A program made the position numbers and the translations under genes. Under the pieces are notes generated by a model. The model was not told the DNA's origin and did no database searches. It was given only the letters and a program-made list of their open reading frames with translations. A stretch of 20,266 bases of DNA from Pseudonocardiales bacterium (lineage in GTDB: Bacteria; Actinomycetota; Actinomycetes; Mycobacteriales; Pseudonocardiaceae): the NCBI GenBank assembly GCA_025465385.1, contig JAODNG010000067.1, forward strand, positions 1 to 20,266, given 5' to 3'. This document shows, in pieces, positions 1 through 7,690 of this stretch. The number at the start of each line of letters is the position of its first letter. Positions within the stretch are counted from its first letter, which is position 1.

Positions 1-278
1 CGAACCGGTAGCGGAGTGAGTTTGTTGTCGGTGCGGGGTTTAGCCGGAGCGCCCGGTTTGGCCGGCGTTGCCACGGACGGCTTCGCGGTGGCCTCGACTG
101 CCTGGTGCCGGTTTCCCAACGTCACGATTAGCACCACGACGCCGATGACCAACACCACCGCGGCCGCCCCCCCCGCCACGGCATACCTGCGGCGCGCCTT
201 GGCTCGTTCCGCTCGGCGGGCGAGCTGGCGATCAAGTTTGCGCTTCGCGGCCTCGCGACGCTGCTCGTTCGTGGGCAC
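1..278 (-). CDS. ppiB: Peptidyl-prolyl cis-trans isomerase (PpiB type), N-terminal part
   Basis: Only the first 92 codons are in the window; the gene runs off the left edge, so the cyclophilin domain is not visible. The translation starts with the GTG at 278 as MPTNEQRREAAKRKLDRQLA, and AGGAG lies about five bases upstream. A basic, Lys/Arg-rich cytoplasmic stretch is followed by one membrane helix at about residues 37-54 and then an Ala/Pro/Lys-rich linker. This closely matches what I remember of the N-terminus of mycobacterial PpiB (Rv2582), a membrane-anchored cyclophilin that isomerises X-Pro bonds in extracytoplasmic proteins. The divergent position next to gloB is also as in mycobacteria. 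The identification therefore rests on the N-terminal signature plus synteny, not on catalytic residues. Confidence 0.8.
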   Translation of the reverse strand, partial: MPTNEQRREAAKRKLDRQLARRAERAKARRRYAVAGGAAAVVLVIGVVVLIVTLGNRHQAVEATAKPSVATPAKPGAPAKPRTDNKLTPLPV

Positions 279-340
279 CCGGACTCCTGTGGCTCGGCGA
301 CGATCGCGGCGCAGTCTATGTGGGCCCTGGTTAAGCCCGC

Positions 341-357
341 CGTCAGCCTCCCTGACG
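341..357. promoter_or_regulatory. Perfect 6-bp inverted repeat in the ppiB/gloB divergent gap
   Basis: CGTCAG and CTGACG face each other across a 5-base spacer (CCTCC). The repeat lies in the 100-bp gap between the divergent ppiB and gloB starts, about 20 bases before the gloB start. It is too short to be a convincing terminator and could be an operator for a dimeric regulator serving either gene. It matches no consensus I know, so the function is open. Confidence 0.3.
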
Positions 358-378
358 TGCGGCCCCTAGGCTGGAGCT

Positions 379-1068
379 GTGCTCGTCGCAGGTTTTCCCA
401 CCGGATCGTTCCAGGCGAACTGCTTCGTGCTCGCCCAGGAGGCTGGTGGTCCGTGCGTGGTGGTCGACCCGGGGGAGGGCTCCGAGCAGCCGCTAGGCGA
501 TCTGCTGCGCCAGCACCGGCTCGACCCGGTGGCGGTACTGCTGACACATGGGCATTTCGATCACATCTTCGCGGTGACACCGGTGTGCGACGGCAATGAC
601 ATCCCGGCTTGGATCCATCCCGAGGACCGGGTGCTGCTGTCCGACCCACTCCGGGCGCTGTCTGCCGAGGCGCGCCAGTTCTTCGGTGGTCGGGTGGCGC
701 TGCGCGAGCCCCGCGAGGTGCGCTTGCTGGCTGACGGGGCCTCGTTGGAGCTGGCCGGGCTGACCCTGACCGTCGACCACACCCCGGGCCACACCCGTGG
801 CTCGGTGACCTTCCGCTCGGTGGCTGGTGCGGGGCCGGCGCTGCTGGTCTCCGGCGACACGCTGTTCGCCGGTTCGATCGGACGAACCGATCTACCCGGC
901 GGTGACCACGAGCAGATGCTCGTCTCGCTCAAGGACAAGATTCTCGTGCTGGACGACAAAACCGTGGTGCTGCCCGGTCATGGTCCGCAGACCACGATCG
1001 GTCGGGAACGTGCGAGCAACCCGTTCCTGCACGGCCTCACCGCTCCTGGCCGATCGCGCGGACTGTGA
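379..1068 (+). CDS. gloB: MBL-fold hydrolase, glyoxalase II-like (hydroxyacylglutathione hydrolase family)
   Basis: A 229-residue metallo-beta-lactamase-fold protein. The signature THGHFDH falls at residues 56-62 (H57, H59, D61, H62 are metal ligands). It is followed by DHTPGHTRGS, SGDTLF and LPGHG, which supply the other ligands of the dinuclear metal centre. The family hydrolyses thioesters such as S-lactoyl-thiols. Actinomycetes use mycothiol rather than glutathione, so the physiological thiol is inferred to differ from the family name. GTG at 379 gives MLVAGFPTGSFQANC, which aligns with the start of mycobacterial Rv2581c as I remember it. A TAGGCT hexamer ends six bases before the GTG, and GGAG lies inside that gap. 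The gene ends 20 bp from the convergent YibE/F gene. In mycobacteria hisS follows directly; here it does not. Confidence 0.88.
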   Translation: MLVAGFPTGSFQANCFVLAQEAGGPCVVVDPGEGSEQPLGDLLRQHRLDPVAVLLTHGHFDHIFAVTPVCDGNDIPAWIHPEDRVLLSDPLRALSAEARQFFGGRVALREPREVRLLADGASLELAGLTLTVDHTPGHTRGSVTFRSVAGAGPALLVSGDTLFAGSIGRTDLPGGDHEQMLVSLKDKILVLDDKTVVLPGHGPQTTIGRERASNPFLHGLTAPGRSRGL

Positions 1069-1088
1069 GATCGCCGCACAACCGATGA

Positions 1089-2369
1089 TCAAGTCCGCTC
1101 GGCGACGGGTTCGATCTTGTCGTGCCTGGCGACCAGCGCGGCGATCGCCGTGGTAATGGGGACTGCGGCGACGAGCCCGATGCTGCCGACCAGCGTGCGT
1201 ACCACTTCCTGGGCGACGTCCTGGGTGGTGACCAGGGTGCCGAAACTCTGCCCGGACAGCGAAAACAGCAACAGCACGGGCAACACGGCTCCGGTGTAGG
1301 CCAGCGCCAAGGTGTTCACCGCTGAAGAGATGTGGTCCCGGCCGATCCGCAGTGCGGCGGTATAGAGTTGCCGGGCCCCGAGCTCCGGATTCGCCCGGCG
1401 CAATTCCCACACCGAACTGGTCTGGGTGACGGTGACATCGTCGAGAACGCCGAGGGCTCCGATCAGCATCCCCGCTAACAACAATCCGCGGGCATCGATT
1501 CCGTGGCCGAGGACGCCGATGAGTTTGGCGGTATCGTCGTCCAGCCCGGTCAGTTGGGTCGCCGCAGAGAATACGGTACCGAGTACCCCGATCAGAGCAA
1601 GGCTCAATACAGTCCCCAGCACCGCGCTGGAGGTCTGTGCCGAGACACCGTGCGTGAGATACAGCACCCCAAACATGATCACGCTTGCGGCCAGCACACC
1701 GACGATCACCGGGTTGCCGCCGGTCAGGATCGCGGGGAACAGGTATGTCACCAACACCAGAAAGCTGAAGCCCAGCGCGGCCAGCGACGCGAGACCGCGC
1801 CACCGGCCGAGCAACAACACGGCGGCGGCGAACAGCGCGGCCAGCCACAGCATCGAGGAGCCGCGCTGAAAATCCTGGATCTGGTAAGAGGCGGCGTCGG
1901 AGGGATTTCCACCGGTGTACCCGAGGACCACCTGATCGCCGACAGCGAAGCGCGGCGTGCTCGGTTCGTCGGGTAATACCTGCTGGACCATCACACCCGG
2001 TGAGTCGCCATCGGTGAGCCGCACACTGAGGGAGACGCACCTCTTGTCTTGACCTGCGGACCCGGCTCCACCAACGCCGGTGGTGCAGGGGGCGGAAGTT
2101 GCAGTGAGCACTTCGCCCTGCACTGGCCGCTGCCCTAGTCCGATGTCGACACCACTGTGGGGCTGGTCACTTGGCCAGGTCAGCCAGAGCCCCACCAGGG
2201 TGGCTAACGCGATCGGGACCAGCACCGCGACCAGCAACATCCTGACTTGGCGGGAGGACGGGGGCGCAGGTCCGTGCCCGTGTCCGTGGCCATGCCCGCT
2301 GGCGGTGCCGGCCGGCTCGACGGTGCCGCGGTCACGGTGCCGGCCCGTTCTGTGGTCGAGTGCACTCAT
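1089..2369 (-). CDS. YibE/YibF family multispanning membrane protein with His-rich N-terminus
   Basis: 426 residues from the ATG at 2369. An upstream in-frame ATG at 2534 exists but would extend the gene through the promoter and into the coding region of the divergent gene, so I reject it. Residues 1-40 are polar and include a (HG)n run at about 26-33. A first membrane helix spans about 44-65, followed by an extracytoplasmic domain of roughly 100 residues with two Cys. The C-terminal two thirds holds about seven hydrophobic helices and the block GVLDDVTVTQTSSVWELRRA, which I associate with the YibE/F family (PF07907). The family is predicted to be a transporter-like membrane protein of unknown substrate; a metal or efflux role suggested by the His run is only inference. 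It is convergent with gloB and divergent from the SOS-boxed radical SAM gene. Confidence 0.85.
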   Translation of the reverse strand: MSALDHRTGRHRDRGTVEPAGTASGHGHGHGHGPAPPSSRQVRMLLVAVLVPIALATLVGLWLTWPSDQPHSGVDIGLGQRPVQGEVLTATSAPCTTGVGGAGSAGQDKRCVSLSVRLTDGDSPGVMVQQVLPDEPSTPRFAVGDQVVLGYTGGNPSDAASYQIQDFQRGSSMLWLAALFAAAVLLLGRWRGLASLAALGFSFLVLVTYLFPAILTGGNPVIVGVLAASVIMFGVLYLTHGVSAQTSSAVLGTVLSLALIGVLGTVFSAATQLTGLDDDTAKLIGVLGHGIDARGLLLAGMLIGALGVLDDVTVTQTSSVWELRRANPELGARQLYTAALRIGRDHISSAVNTLALAYTGAVLPVLLLFSLSGQSFGTLVTTQDVAQEVVRTLVGSIGLVAAVPITTAIAALVARHDKIEPVAERT

Positions 2370-2417
2370 CAGATGGGCGTGCCTCTCTGGTCGATACCGC
2401 GCTACGTTCCTAGCGGA

Positions 2418-2433
2418 TCGAATGTCTGTTCGA
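2418..2433. promoter_or_regulatory. LexA (SOS) box
   Basis: TCGAATGTCTGTTCGA matches the actinobacterial LexA consensus TCGAAC-N4-GTTCGA at 11 of the 12 fixed positions; the only deviation is T for C at the sixth base. It sits 12 bases before the radical SAM start codon and directly abuts a -10-like hexamer, the usual geometry for repression. The YibE/F start lies 48 bases away on the other side, so control of that gene too is possible. Confidence 0.85.
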
Positions 2434-2439
2434 TACAGT
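2434..2439 (+). promoter_or_regulatory. Candidate -10 element (TACAGT) for a near-leaderless transcript
   Basis: TACAGT fits the actinobacterial TANNNT -10 pattern and ends six bases before the ATG at 2446. A start site 6-7 bases downstream would therefore fall at or next to the initiation codon. No good -35 is visible at 17-18 bases upstream. A GTGGGG stretch in the same gap could alternatively act as a ribosome binding site if transcription starts further upstream. Confidence 0.45.
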
Positions 2440-2445
2440 GGGGCG

Positions 2446-3510
2446 ATGCGGTGGGACAACCTGATGGCCTCGGACGAGTCTGGTCCAGACGCGCTGTTCG
2501 GGGTAGACGACGTCATCAGGCGTACCTTTGACACCCCGGAATTCCGCGGGATGACCTTTTACGAGGTGCGGGCCCAGTCGATCCTCAATAAGGTACCTGG
2601 CCAATCCCGGATGCCGTTTGAGTGGACCGTCAACCCTTATCGGGGTTGTAGCCATGCTTGTGTTTATTGCTTCGCTCGGCGGACTCATCAATATCTCGAT
2701 CTTGATACTGGAATCGACTTCGACTCGAAGATCGTGGTGAAAGTCAATGCGCCGGAGCTGCTGCGGAGGCAGCTCATGTCTGCGCGTTGGGCCGGGAACC
2801 ATATCGCGATGGGCACCAACGTCGATCCCTACCAGCGGGTCGAGGGGCGTTACCGGCTGATGCCCGGCATCCTCGAGGCTCTCCGCGATGCGCGGAATCC
2901 GTTCTCGATCCTGACCAAGGGCACCCTGGTGTTGCGCGACCTGGGTCTGCTCCGCGAGGCCGCGAAGGTCACTGACGTCACGGTCAACGTCTCAGTGGGA
3001 TTCGTCGACGGGGCGCTCTGGCGGCGAGTCGAGCCCGGCGCGCCTGCTCCGCGTGCCCGGCTCGGCGTGTGTCGCACGCTCACCGATGCGGGCATCGGAT
3101 GCGGTGTGCTGATGGCGCCTGTGCTCCCGTACCTCACCGACTCGGTCAGTCAACTTGAGGCGACCGTGTGCGCGATCGCGGAGGCCGGCGCCCGCAGCGT
3201 CACTCCACTCGTGCTCCACCTGCGCCCCGGCGCGCGGGAGTGGTACCTCGCCTGGCTGGAACGCGAGCACCCGGAGCTGGTGTCCCGTTACCGGGAGCTT
3301 TACGGCGCAGGCGCATACGCCCCCAAGGCATATCGGCAGAACATCTCCGCCCGGGTGAACGTGCTGGCTCGGCGCTACGGCATCGGAGCCTCGGTGCCGG
3401 GCGAAGCCCGCAGAACCCCGGCCCGGCGCACCGCGGTGCGGGAACGGCGCATGGTCGCCAGCGCCTCAACAACGACGAATCCGCAGGCGGAGCAGCTCAG
3501 GTTGCTATGA
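2446..3510 (+). CDS. Rv2578c-family radical SAM protein, probably SOS-controlled
   Basis: 354 residues from the ATG at 2446. The radical SAM cluster motif C-x3-C-x2-C is present as C68, C72 and C75 in YRGCSHACVYCFARRTHQYLD. The block MGTNVDPYQRVEGRYRLMPG follows, typical of the SplB-like/Rv2578c group. The C-terminus contains LHLRPGAREWYLAWL and PELVSRYRELY, both shared with the mycobacterial protein as I remember it. The family binds a 4Fe-4S cluster and cleaves S-adenosylmethionine. It is distantly related to spore photoproduct lyase, but no substrate is established. A LexA box lies in its promoter, so a role in DNA damage response or repair is a reasonable inference. The longer reading frame beginning at 2080 is antisense to YibE/F and is rejected. 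The last ~30 residues are basic and low-complexity. Confidence 0.9.
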   Translation: MRWDNLMASDESGPDALFGVDDVIRRTFDTPEFRGMTFYEVRAQSILNKVPGQSRMPFEWTVNPYRGCSHACVYCFARRTHQYLDLDTGIDFDSKIVVKVNAPELLRRQLMSARWAGNHIAMGTNVDPYQRVEGRYRLMPGILEALRDARNPFSILTKGTLVLRDLGLLREAAKVTDVTVNVSVGFVDGALWRRVEPGAPAPRARLGVCRTLTDAGIGCGVLMAPVLPYLTDSVSQLEATVCAIAEAGARSVTPLVLHLRPGAREWYLAWLEREHPELVSRYRELYGAGAYAPKAYRQNISARVNVLARRYGIGASVPGEARRTPARRTAVRERRMVASASTTTNPQAEQLRLL

Positions 3511-3600
3511 CGAGGGGACGCCGACGGCGGCAGCGCTCTCCGCGCGGCTAGCCTTTGCAGGGTCCGGTTTGCCGTCTCAGAGGTCTAGGAGCGAGTTCCC

Positions 3601-5370
3601 GTGATGCGCACCCACCCTGCCGGCACGCTGCGCGCCGAGCATGCAGGGAACACCGTCACCCTCACCGGGTGGGTCGCCCGGCGCCGCGACCATGGGGGCG
3701 TGATCTTCATCGACCTGCGAGACGCCTCCGGGGTGACCCAGGTGGTCTTCCGGGAGGGTGACATGGCGCAGCGGGCGCACCGGCTGCGCGCCGAGTTCTG
3801 CCTTCAGGTCACTGGCACCGTGGCGATGCGCCCCGAGGGTAATGCGAACCCGGACATTCCTACTGGAAGCATCGAGGTCACCGCCGAGGAGCTGACGGTG
3901 CTCAGCGAGTCAGCACCGCTGCCGTTTCCGCTCGACGAGCACCTTGAGGTCGGCGAGGAGATTCGGCTGCGGCACCGCTACCTCGATCTGCGCCGGCCGA
4001 GCCCCGCTGCCGCGATGCGACTGCGCAGCGAGGCCAACCGGATCGCCCGCACGGTGCTGCACGAGGAGCGCTTCGTCGAGATCGAGACCCCGACCCTGAC
4101 CCGGTCCACGCCGGAAGGGGCCCGAGACTTCCTGGTGCCGGCGCGGCTACAGCCAGGCTGCTGGTATGCACTGCCGCAGTCACCCCAGCTGTTTAAGCAG
4201 CTACTCATGGTCGCCGGCATGGAGCGGTATTACCAGATCGCCCGCTGCTACCGGGATGAGGACTTCCGCGCCGACCGGCAGCCCGAGTTCACTCAGCTCG
4301 ACGTCGAGATGAGCTTCGTCGAGCAGGACGACGTGATCGCGCTCGGCGAGAAGGTGATCGCCGCACTGTGGGCGGAGCTGGCCGGGTACAGCATCGAGCT
4401 GCCCATTCCCCGGCTGAGCTACCGCGACGCGATGGCGCGCTACGGCACCGACAAGCCGGACCCGCGCTGCGAGGTCGAGCTCACCGAGCTCACCAGCTAC
4501 TTCGTCGACACCCCGTTCCGGGTGTTCCAGGCGCCCTACGTGGGGGCTGTCGTCATGCCCGGCGGAGCAAGCCAGCCACGGCGGCAGCTGGACGCGTGGC
4601 AGGAGTGGGCCAAGCAGCGAGGTGCCAAGGGCCTCGCCTATGTGCTGATCGGCGCGGACGGCGAGCTGTCCGGGCCGGTGGCCCGCAACCTCGCTGAGCA
4701 TGAACGGGAGGGTCTGGTCAAGGCGGCCGGCGCCAACCCTGGCGACTGTGTGTTTTTCGCCGCCGGTGATGCACGTGAGGCGCGTGCCCTGCTGGGTGCC
4801 GCCCGGGTGGAGATCGGTCGGCGCTGCGGCCTGATTGACGAGTCGGCCTGGTCCTTCGTGTGGGTAGTCGACGCACCCATGTTCGAACCCGTCGAGGGCA
4901 GTGGCGATGTGGCAATGGGGCACAGCAGTTGGACAGCGGTTCATCATCCGTTCACCGCGCCCACGCCGGAGTGGAGTGGTCGTTTCGAGCAGGACCCGGG
5001 CGCTGCGCTGGCCTACGCCTACGACATCGTCTGCAACGGCAACGAGATCGGCGGGGGCTCGATCCGTATCCATCAGGCTGACGTACAACAACGAGTTTTC
5101 CGGGTGCTCGGGATCAGCGCGGACGAGGCCCAAGACAAGTTCGGGTTCCTGCTCGAAGCTTTTCGTTACGGCCCGCCGCCGCACGGAGGTATTGCCTTCG
5201 GCTGGGACCGGATCTGCATGCTGCTCGCCGGTGCCGACTCCTTGCGCGAGGTCATCGCCTTCCCGAAGTCCGGTGGTGGTTTCGACCCGCTCACCGGAGC
5301 GCCAGCCCCGATCACCCGCGAACAGCGCATCGAGGCTGGGGTGGACGCAAAGCCTGCAGCGAAGGGGTAA
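3601..5370 (+). CDS. aspS: Aspartyl-tRNA synthetase (bacterial type)
   Basis: 589 residues, normal for the bacterial class IIb enzyme with its GAD insertion. The N-terminal OB-fold anticodon domain contains TGWVARRRDHGGVIFIDLRD. Class II motif 2 is visible as ARCYRDEDFRADRQPEFTQL, with SPQLFKQLLM just before it. Motif 3 is GGIAFGWDRICMLLAG near the C-terminus, with FGFLLEAFRYGPPPHGG before it. The enzyme charges tRNA-Asp. Actinobacteria lacking AsnRS often use a non-discriminating form that also charges tRNA-Asn, which I cannot decide from this window. GTG at 3601 and ATG at 3604 are both possible starts. AGGAG at 3587-3591 favours 3601 by spacing. A TAGCCT hexamer at 3549-3554 in the 90-bp leader is a weak -10 candidate. 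Confidence 0.97.
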   Translation: MMRTHPAGTLRAEHAGNTVTLTGWVARRRDHGGVIFIDLRDASGVTQVVFREGDMAQRAHRLRAEFCLQVTGTVAMRPEGNANPDIPTGSIEVTAEELTVLSESAPLPFPLDEHLEVGEEIRLRHRYLDLRRPSPAAAMRLRSEANRIARTVLHEERFVEIETPTLTRSTPEGARDFLVPARLQPGCWYALPQSPQLFKQLLMVAGMERYYQIARCYRDEDFRADRQPEFTQLDVEMSFVEQDDVIALGEKVIAALWAELAGYSIELPIPRLSYRDAMARYGTDKPDPRCEVELTELTSYFVDTPFRVFQAPYVGAVVMPGGASQPRRQLDAWQEWAKQRGAKGLAYVLIGADGELSGPVARNLAEHEREGLVKAAGANPGDCVFFAAGDAREARALLGAARVEIGRRCGLIDESAWSFVWVVDAPMFEPVEGSGDVAMGHSSWTAVHHPFTAPTPEWSGRFEQDPGAALAYAYDIVCNGNEIGGGSIRIHQADVQQRVFRVLGISADEAQDKFGFLLEAFRYGPPPHGGIAFGWDRICMLLAGADSLREVIAFPKSGGGFDPLTGAPAPITREQRIEAGVDAKPAAKG

Positions 5371-5465
5371 GTGGGTGTGCCGCGGCACGGATCTTTTGCG
5401 AAGCTGTCGACGACATGTCATCAGTTGCTCACCGGCCGTGAGTTTTACTACGTGACCATCGCCTG

Positions 5466-6308
5466 GTGGCCGTGGAAACGCTTCCCACCGTCCCTGTTCT
5501 TTCCAATCCTGTTGACCGTCGCGTCGCGCGGCTGGCCGTACTCGGTGATTCCACCGCGGTGGGCGTCGGCGACCCGTTGCCTACGGGTGCCTGGCGTGGC
5601 TTCGGTCCACTGCTGGCCGCGGCCCTCGGTGCGCCAGGTGAGATCGCTTACACCAACTTTTCCGGCATCGGTGCCCGGATGGCTGACTTGCGGCACCGCC
5701 AGCTTCCTGCGGCGGAAGCGCTGCAACCGGATGTCGCGGTGATCCTCGCCGGGATGAACGACACGCTGCGCTCGGACTTCAACCCGGTTGCACTCCGCCA
5801 GGACCTCGATGTCACAGTCGCAGCGCTCCAGGCCAGTGGCGCCGTGGTGCTGGTCACGCGTTTCCACGATCACGGACGGGTTTTCCGGTTGCCCGGACCA
5901 TTGCGCCGCGCTCTGCACCAGCGTGTCGGGCAGCTCAATGATGCCGCCGACGACGTGGTCGCCCGGCGCGGTGCGCTGTGTCTGGATCTGGCGCTGGTGT
6001 CCGGCGCCTACGATCCTGCGGCGTGGAGCGTGGACCGGCTGCATCCCTCCGAGCGTGGGCACCGGATGCTGGCCGCCGGATTCGTCGACGTGCTGGTCGG
6101 TGCCAGCATCACGGTGCCGTATCGGGTCGACCTGACCTGCTCGGGGGGCCGGCAGGTGACTACCGCCCACCACGTCGCCTGGCTGGTTCGCCAGGGAGTG
6201 CCGTGGTTGGCTCACCGCGGCCGGGACCTGCTGCCGTATGCCGCCGGGCTGGTGCTGCGGGACCTGTTCGGTCGGCCCGCGGCGGTACCGTCGGGGTGTG
6301 CCAGGTAA
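5466..6308 (+). CDS. SGNH/GDSL-family hydrolase
   Basis: 280 residues. Block I is LAVLGDSTAVGVGDP with nucleophile Ser29, block II Gly is in FSGIGARM, block III is AGMND (N98), and block V is DRLHPSERGH (D190, H193). The complete Ser/Gly/Asn/His set predicts an active esterase, lipase or deacylase; the substrate is unknown. There is no signal peptide or membrane helix, so the protein is probably cytoplasmic. The GTG at 5466 is the first usual start codon after an in-frame stop at 5439. A second GTG at 5472 is equally possible, and no strong ribosome binding site is visible. The 95 bp after aspS contain no other gene I can support. The stop overlaps the rarA start by 11 bp, suggesting translational coupling. 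Confidence 0.85.
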   Translation: MAVETLPTVPVLSNPVDRRVARLAVLGDSTAVGVGDPLPTGAWRGFGPLLAAALGAPGEIAYTNFSGIGARMADLRHRQLPAAEALQPDVAVILAGMNDTLRSDFNPVALRQDLDVTVAALQASGAVVLVTRFHDHGRVFRLPGPLRRALHQRVGQLNDAADDVVARRGALCLDLALVSGAYDPAAWSVDRLHPSERGHRMLAAGFVDVLVGASITVPYRVDLTCSGGRQVTTAHHVAWLVRQGVPWLAHRGRDLLPYAAGLVLRDLFGRPAAVPSGCAR

Positions 6309-7677
6309 CGGCGGTATAGCAGATAACGAGGCTTTGTTCGACGAGGGGCTGTTCGCCGGGCAGGTCGAGGAGCGCGCCGAGCAGCGGCTGTCCGCCTCGG
6401 CGCCGCTAGCGGTACGGATGCGCCCGGCCACGCTGGCAGAGGTCGTCGGGCAGGATCATCTACTGGCGCCCGGCAGTCCGTTGCGCCGGTTGGTCGAAGG
6501 TGGATCCGCGGCGTCGGTCATCCTCTACGGCCCACCGGGAACCGGAAAGACGACGCTGGCCAGGCTGGTCTCGCAGGCGACCGGGCGACGCTTCGAGGCG
6601 ATGTCGGCGCTGTCGGCCGGAGTCAAGGAAGTCCGCGCCGTGATCGACGCCGCCCGTCGCCGGTTGGGACGCGAGGGTGGCGACGCCACTGTTCTGTTCA
6701 TCGACGAGGTGCACCGTTTCTCCCGTACCCAACAGGATGCGCTGCTCGGCGCGGTGGAGGATCGGGTCATCCTGCTGGTCGCCGCGACCACTGAGAATCC
6801 ATTCTTCTCGGTGGTGTCCCCGCTGCTGTCGCGCTCACTGGTGCTTCAGCTGCACCGGGTGTCCGACGACGACGGGCAGACCTTGATCCGACGTGCGCTG
6901 GCCGATCCGCGGGGCCTCGACGGGTCGATCACTCTCGCTTCCGCAGCCGAGGAACACCTGGTGCGCCTGGCCGCCGGGGACGCCCGGCGGGCGCTGACCG
7001 CACTGGAGACCGCCGCCGAGGCGGTGACCTCAGCCGGCGGCTCCGAGGTGGGCCTGGCGTGCGTCGAGTCAGTGGTGGACCGGGCGGCGGTGCGCTATGA
7101 CCGGGACGGAGATCAGCACTACGACGTGATCAGCGCCTTCATCAAGTCCATTCGTGGCTCCGACGTGGATGCGGCCCTGCACTACCTGGCGCGGATGGTG
7201 GAGGCGGGCGAGGACCCGCGGTTCATAGCTCGGCGGCTGGTGGTGCACGCCAGCGAGGACATCGGGATGGCTGATCCGACGGCGTTGCAGACTGCGGTGG
7301 CTGCGGCCCACGCGGTGCAGTTCATCGGCATGCCGGAGGGCAGGCTTGCACTTGCTCAGGCCACCGTGCATCTGGCTACCGCACCGAAATCGAACGCGGT
7401 GATCACCGGGATCGACGCGGCCCTGGCCGACGTCCGTGCCGGTGCCACCGGTGCCGTCCCCGCTCACCTGCGCGACGGGCATTACGCGGGCTCGGCGCGG
7501 CTCGGTCACGCGCAGGGCTACCGCTACCCCCATGACTCGCCAGACGGCGTACTCGCCCAGCAGTACCCCCCCGACGCCCTGGTAGGACGGAACTACTACG
7601 AGCCGCGTCCGCACGGCGCCGAACGCGCCCTCTCCGAGCGGATGACCCGGCTGCGCCGGATCATCCGCGGCCGCTGA
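6298..7677 (+). CDS. rarA: Replication-associated recombination protein A (RarA/MgsA AAA+ ATPase)
   Basis: 459 residues from the GTG at 6298. The protein shows APLAVRMRPATLAEVVGQDH, Walker A GPPGTGKTT at about 78-86, Walker B VLFIDEVHRF at about 132-141, and sensor 1 AATTENPFF. The C-terminal tetramerisation region contains the family blocks KSIRGSDVDAALHYLARM and ASEDIGMADPTAL. RarA is related to clamp-loader ATPases and acts at stalled forks with single-strand-binding protein. The first ~35 residues vary in the family, so the start is uncertain; a TTG about 13 codons downstream is the alternative. The gene overlaps the SGNH hydrolase and converges with the siderophore pair across only 13 bp. 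No LexA box is visible in front of it. Confidence 0.95.
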   Translation: MPGNGGIADNEALFDEGLFAGQVEERAEQRLSASAPLAVRMRPATLAEVVGQDHLLAPGSPLRRLVEGGSAASVILYGPPGTGKTTLARLVSQATGRRFEAMSALSAGVKEVRAVIDAARRRLGREGGDATVLFIDEVHRFSRTQQDALLGAVEDRVILLVAATTENPFFSVVSPLLSRSLVLQLHRVSDDDGQTLIRRALADPRGLDGSITLASAAEEHLVRLAAGDARRALTALETAAEAVTSAGGSEVGLACVESVVDRAAVRYDRDGDQHYDVISAFIKSIRGSDVDAALHYLARMVEAGEDPRFIARRLVVHASEDIGMADPTALQTAVAAAHAVQFIGMPEGRLALAQATVHLATAPKSNAVITGIDAALADVRAGATGAVPAHLRDGHYAGSARLGHAQGYRYPHDSPDGVLAQQYPPDALVGRNYYEPRPHGAERALSERMTRLRRIIRGR

Positions 7678-7690
7678 TCTCTACGCAGGG

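Noticed and set aside
892..2040. 382-residue minus-strand frame overlapping gloB and YibE/F
   Set aside because: It is Arg/Pro-rich low-complexity translation in a frame shifted from the YibE/F gene.
2080..2445. N-terminal extension of the radical SAM gene
   Set aside because: It would run through the LexA box, the divergent gap and antisense to the YibE/F N-terminus; family similarity begins only after the ATG at 2446.
4201..5421. 406-residue open frame antisense to aspS
   Set aside because: It mirrors aspS codons and has no recognisable motif.
5371..5742. 123-residue frame directly after aspS
   Set aside because: It runs into the SGNH hydrolase in another frame, and its sequence has no family features.
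6200..6300. LexA box in front of rarA
   Set aside because: I looked for TCGAAC-N4-GTTCGA-like sequence before this recombination gene and saw none.
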